A DNA stretch of 64,000 nucleotides. It comes from Larix kaempferi. Lineage: Eukaryota > Streptophyta > Pinopsida > Pinales > Pinaceae. Location: contig BSBM01000426.1 in the NCBI GenBank assembly GCA_027924585.1, forward strand, positions 705,001 to 769,000, in the 5' to 3' direction. Each line of letters begins with the position of its first letter. Position 1 is the stretch's first letter. Positions 59,729 through 64,000 of this stretch are shown piece by piece. Position numbers and translations under genes: made by a program. The notes beneath the pieces were generated by a model, which worked only from the letters and a program-made list of their open reading frames with translations, did no database searches and was not told where the DNA came from.

Positions 59729-60806
59729 GGGTGAAAACATGAAGCTGGGAAACAATTTTGGCTTGTTTTTGACAAAAAAAACTGCTGATTTTTATGTTTT
59801 TCAACTTCAACCTCTTCAAACCCATATCTCCCTTAGGAATTTCAACTTGAAGTAAACACAAAGGTTTTACAGAATTGAATTAGCTTTCTACTTGTATTTT
59901 TTTTAATTTTGTTTATGGACATATCGTGGGACAAATTTGTTGTCAACCAATGACATATACTTGAAAAGTTTAGTTATGGATAATGAGTGACCTCTGTTGA
60001 CCACGTTTTTTTTGATAGATGGTTATTCATTTTAGGGAAAAAAAATTGTATTCTCATAATATACACACACTAAACTTGATCCTGGACTATATTTCAAGTT
60101 TTTTAAGACTTGGGAACTATTTTTTATTATTTATCGAAATAGCGTATGTTCAAAAAATGGTTCATTATCGACAAATGTTTTTGTCTTCACATTTTCTTTT
60201 AAGTGTTACTCTTATTTTTTTTAATTTTTTTGGCTTCGTCATTGTGATGATATTGAATTTTCAATGTGACTGATTTTTCAGTCACTTAATTTTTTAATGA
60301 TAAAGTTTAGTAAAAAAATAGAAAAAAATAGTAATCCTAAATGAAATTGAAAAAAACTTATATTACTAGAAAGTAGATTGAATGATGAATCTACTGGTAT
60401 AAACTCCGACATGTAATTCTCATGTTTTGTAGTGGTACGACCTTGTTAAAGTGACGCATTTCTGAATTTTGCAGAAATGGTGGGTTGACCAGAAACTCTC
60501 GGGTGAGAAAATGTCTTCCAAACTCTCGGCCCAGAGTTTAGTTCAAACTCTCATCCGAGAGGTTTTTTTTAAAATACAGTGCGGCGATTGGTTCAAACTC
60601 TCGGCCTAGAGTTTTTTTAAACTCTCAGCCCAGAGTTTGAACTCTCAAAACTCTCGGCCTAGAGTTTTTTAAACTCTCGGGCTAGAGTTTTCTAAACTCT
60701 TGGCCTAGAGTTTCAGTTTGACTTTTTTCGCGTGATCATCCGCCCGCGCTCCGTTTTTTTCACTCTATTTGTCACCAAAGTGTTTCCCAGGTTCGCAATT
60801 TCACCC
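59729..60806. mobile_element. 1078-bp terminal-inverted-repeat element
   Basis: The left end GGGTGAAAACATGAAGCTGG and the inverted right end GGGTGAAATTGCGAACCTGG match, and the match continues through GAAACA; about 25 of the first 30 bases pair. TCAA flanks it on both sides (59725-59728 and 60807-60810). It interrupts the satellite. There is no transposase frame, so it is non-autonomous. The superfamily is not clear from the termini and 4-bp duplication. Confidence 0.83.
60493..60713. repeat. Cluster of eight 20-bp palindromes
   Basis: Six copies fit AAACTCTCGGCCTAGAGTTT with one or two changes (60520, 60595, 60619, 60648, 60671, 60694). Two are more diverged (60493, 60545). Each has 7-base arms AAACTCT/AGAGTTT around a GGCC-like centre. 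Spacers range from 3 to 55 bases. The cluster is near the right end of the inverted-repeat element. Confidence 0.93.
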
Positions 60807-62420
60807 TCAAGCGTTAAGACCATATTCCTAGGCTAGAGACATAAATAGTCACTTGGAGATTAATTCCCTTGATATCCTTCCCTTACTGTGGTTAAGACCT
60901 CAAGACCCTTGCTAGTGCAAAAAACCTCCTAGTGGCACCCATCCCAATGCCAAAGATTCCCTCTAAAAGGCATGTATGGTGGGTAAAGGACTCATTCATA
61001 GATCATGAGCCTTTAAAGCTTCATTTCGTGCCTAATAACATTTCTTTCCTCCCATGGTCATGGTCAATGCCTCGAGACTCAACCCTCACCTACAGAGTCC
61101 TCAAATGGAGCGTACATCTTAAACGGCCAAAGATCACATATAAAGGTTTTATGTGGTGGTACAAGGCCTTACTAATGCTTTATCATGAATAGAATATTAA
61201 TTTATGTCCCAAGGCCCTTATTCTATTATTTCACAATATAGTTAAAGTCCTTGAAACCCACCTCTAATGTCAAAAAACCCTAGATAATGCCCATATCCCA
61301 CTAAGTGGCCAAAGATATTATTTAAGTTGTCTATGTGCTCCTTTTAGGCATTAATCATGGAATAAATTCACATGATTCCATGCATTAACCATGTTAAAGC
61401 CCTTGATACCTATTCCTTGTGTCAAAAATCTCCTAGTGGTACCCATATCCCATTAAGAGGCCAAAAGTATAACTCAATAGATCTATGCAGGGGATTGAGG
61501 CCTTATTAGTGCTCCATAAGTTATAGAATATTTATTCAGTTGTTAAACGCTTATATGAACCTTTCCTAATCAAGGCCAAGTCTCTAAGAATGACCTATAC
61601 TATCCAAAAACTTCTAATGGTTCCCATATCATACACATATACCCAATAATTATTTTACAGGACCCATGTTGTGGTTTGAGGATCTAATGATGTCCGATTA
61701 GTCCAATGATATCCATTTATGGCCAAAATCTACGGATTTCACCTCCAACCATGATCAAGGCCCCAAAACCCTTTTTTACTCCACGAAACTTCCTAATGAT
61801 GACATCCATATCCCACTTGAAGGATAGCGATCGCTTATAGAAGAAATTGTTAATGGCCCTTAATCCCTAGAAGGTTCATCTATGGCCGAAGGGACTTATT
61901 TTCTTACCTTGACCATGGTTAAGGCCCTTACACCCATCCCTACCATGCAACGCCTCATAATGGAATCCATAAATTCGACTTCAAGGAAAGCAATAATGTA
62001 TAGAGGCCTAGTGTTGTTGGTTGAGGTCGTGCTCATGCCCCATGAGCCTTAGATATGTCATTATTACCCAACACCCTTTTTACCCTACCTCAACCATGAT
62101 CAAGAATCCAAGATGCTTTTTTGGATTAGAAAACATCCTAATGGAATCCATTTTGGAGGTTGAAGATCTCTTTTAGGCTACCTATGTGGTGTTGAGGCCT
62201 TCTTCATGGCCCATGAGGGATACAATATTCATTTTGAATCTAATTCCCTCACATCACCCCCACCCCTCACATATAAGTGTCAAGTCCCATAGACCCATCC
62301 CTTGTGTGTAAAATGTCCAAGAGTTCCCATATAACTATGTGAGGCCAAATATTCCATTAAAGGATTTATACTATTGTTTAAAGACTCAATCAAGGTTATA
62401 AGCAAAGATTGACGTATTTA

Positions 62421-63344
62421 AGGTCTTATGATATTTTATTTTCAACAAAAATTAATGTCAAATAAATTACAAAATTTTATTTTCCTAATAAAATATTTAT
62501 TTTTCTATTCTTATAAAACTTAGAAAATATTTGTGTGAAAACACAATAAGTTTACAAATTAACATGGTAGAGCTCTTCAATATATACCAAAGATGAATGT
62601 CAGTAAACAATTATTTAAAGTATAGTTTATGTTCAAAATGAGGCATGAAGTGTGCATTCATTTGAATGCTTAGTCACAGGACACTACATTATCATGCACA
62701 GTAGATTGGAAGGTGAGTATGTTAGTTTAAAACAAACATGGAAATTTAGAGAATAAATGTGTTCTTTTAAAAGAGCATTCAAAATTCTACAATATCACTT
62801 TTTCAATCATTAACTTTATCACTCTTTCAACACATTTATACGCAACAACCATTACTAAATCTAAGATGTGACATTAATAACCAAATCCATATGGCACCAT
62901 CTTAAAATTAGTAAGGTGACTCAACCTTTCACCTCGAAAACAATTCATCCGTACACGACAACAACAAATAACTTGAATGATTGATTTATGTTTAAAATAG
63001 TTAACAAAATAGAAAACACTTGGAAGATTGAACTGTCTAACTCGCTTGTCTCGACATCCCATATGACTTTGCTCAAAGTCATATGGGATGTATAGAATCT
63101 CCAATCGAGATGCCCCTTTCAACTAGGAGAACGATGCCCTGTCGAACTAGTCGAGTAATAGACATAATTACGATAAGAACATCTAACAACTGATATTTTA
63201 GAATTGGAAAATTAAAGCGTCTGTGTTTTTATAGTAACCCATAAAAATAGAAACAGGTAAACACAATCTGTAATTTGTTCCATTAAGGATTGGAAGGAAA
63301 GTCTTTGAAAAATTTGAAAGTCATTAAGCAGCGAAACTATAAAT
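62421..63344. other. Gene-free sequence with one strong hairpin
   Basis: AT-rich and without recognised genes. See the inverted repeat at 63054-63091. Confidence 0.5.
63054..63091. repeat. Perfect 17-bp inverted repeat
   Basis: ACATCCCATATGACTTT and its exact reverse complement are separated by GCTC. The structure is not flanked by further pairing and could be a cruciform or a terminator-like hairpin of unknown role. Confidence 0.95.
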
Positions 63345-63630
63345 TCAGCATAAGCAAAACGAAGGTTTCGTTTCGACCTTCTTCTTATAAGATAAAATTT
63401 TGAGTAACATGTTACAAAGTGCTTCTAACCTATGACAGTTCAAAGGAAACAGCTTGGGACGCTGAAAGTTTTTAACTTCCAAAGATACGCAAAGTTTCTT
63501 CTCAATATATACATTACAATCGTTTCTCTTGGCGCTCACACGTCCAATCTGTTAGTTCCAAATGTCATGAAACTCGGCTCCATTAATTCCAAACTGTGGC
63601 GATGCAAAATAATTTCGAATGACATGATGT

Positions 63631-64000
63631 TCATTCAACTGAACAAATATCAGCCTCCCAGAGAGACCCATAGAAAATTTCCTTAGTCTCAACATAACTA
63701 TGAACGACATCCAAATACGTAATATTGGGAATTGAATATCCATCGATATGGTTCATAATGATTCCAAGTTCATCCTGAGTAAATTGGTCTACGAAAAAAT
63801 CTAGCTCTGTGCGAACATCGTCGTAATACTTGAAGTCTCTAATGTCAGACATCACCAAGGTGGCTTTAAAGTTCCCGCCTATAGTCAATTCGCCTTGCTT
63901 ATTAGAACCCATCTGATCAGCACTGCCCTCCTCATCGATGGATTCGAGATTATCTGTTCGCGCCTTCAGCCCAATTTCATCTTCCAGAGAATTTATAGTC
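63631..64000 (-). CDS. Partial hypothetical protein, C-terminal part
   Basis: The frame is open from the window edge to a TGA at 63631-63633, about 122 residues, with no stop upstream in view. An internal Met lies at 63912 (MGSNKQGELTIGG), but the frame continues through it (LEDEIGLKARTDNLES), so the true start is probably outside the window. The sequence is acidic and balanced: FKATLVMSDIRDFKYYDD, then FFVDQFTQDELGIIMNH and YLDVVHSYVETKEIFYG. It ends DICSVE. No retroelement motif, zinc finger or membrane segment is seen. I do not recognise the family. A single exon of a host gene is my best guess; a gene fragment is possible. Confidence 0.5.
   Translation of the reverse strand, partial: TINSLEDEIGLKARTDNLESIDEEGSADQMGSNKQGELTIGGNFKATLVMSDIRDFKYYDDVRTELDFFVDQFTQDELGIIMNHIDGYSIPNITYLDVVHSYVETKEIFYGSLWEADICSVE

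Larger units (their letters stand above)
59158..62420. repeat. Diverged satellite array of about 175-bp monomers
   Basis: Recurring landmarks CATGGTTAAGGCCCT, ACCCATCCCT, CCTAATGG, CCCATATCCCA, GGCCAAAGAT and GGCCTTACTAATG appear in order about a dozen times. Successive landmark positions (60887, 61059, 61238, 61391, 61569, 61751, 61915, 62096) are mostly 165-182 bp apart. Monomers are strongly diverged. A transposon interrupts the array at 59729-60806. No coding function. Confidence 0.8.

Noticed and set aside
60493-60713. CRISPR-like array
   Set aside because: Spacers are too short and uneven, the setting is plant nuclear DNA, and no cas genes exist; the repeats are palindromes in a transposon.
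63054-63091. MicroRNA precursor
   Set aside because: The stem is only 17 bp with a 4-base loop, too short for a plant precursor.

Overview
The window reads as nuclear DNA from a seed plant with a large, repeat-filled genome. The density of old, nested, mutated LTR retrotransposons, the long intergenic spacers and the near absence of intact genes fit a gymnosperm such as a conifer best. That attribution is inference; no species marker gene is present. No bacterial gene, rRNA, tRNA gene or CRISPR array was seen.

Layout. 1-2106: gene-free, ending in an array of short GGG..CCC palindromes and an LTR-like end. 2107-8230: decayed Ty1/Copia element on the minus strand. 8231-9008 and 15851 onward: flanking sequence split by a Ty3/Gypsy element (element C, minus strand, 9009-15850, TSD TAGTT). 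15851-20428: gene-free, with several tandem repeats and one repeat (X) that recurs at 52.3 kb. 20429-51557, possibly to 59157: an old minus-strand Gypsy element (A). A is interrupted by an Athila/Tat-like Gypsy element (23340-43848, TSD CTAAC) and by an internally deleted Copia element (45049-49350, TSD TCTTT). The Athila-like element is itself interrupted by a plus-strand chromodomain Gypsy element (B, 27528-35829) and carries a small DNA-transposon-like insertion in one LTR. Removing the Athila-like element restores the RNase H reading frame of A, which supports the nesting order.

51558-57926 is a segment of about 6.4 kb lying between A's primer-binding site and a sequence related to A's 3' LTR (57927-59157). 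It holds repeat X, two tandem hairpins and a 1.7-kb tandem duplication with exon-like open segments next to splice-like sites. From 59158 to about 62420 runs a diverged satellite of about 175-bp monomers. It is interrupted by a 1078-bp terminal-inverted-repeat element that carries eight copies of a 20-bp palindrome. The window ends with a short open reading frame on the minus strand that runs off the edge (63631-64000), the best candidate for a host gene.

Functionally the window is a record of successive insertions. Every retroelement polyprotein seen has stops, frameshifts or lost catalytic residues, so none looks autonomous today.
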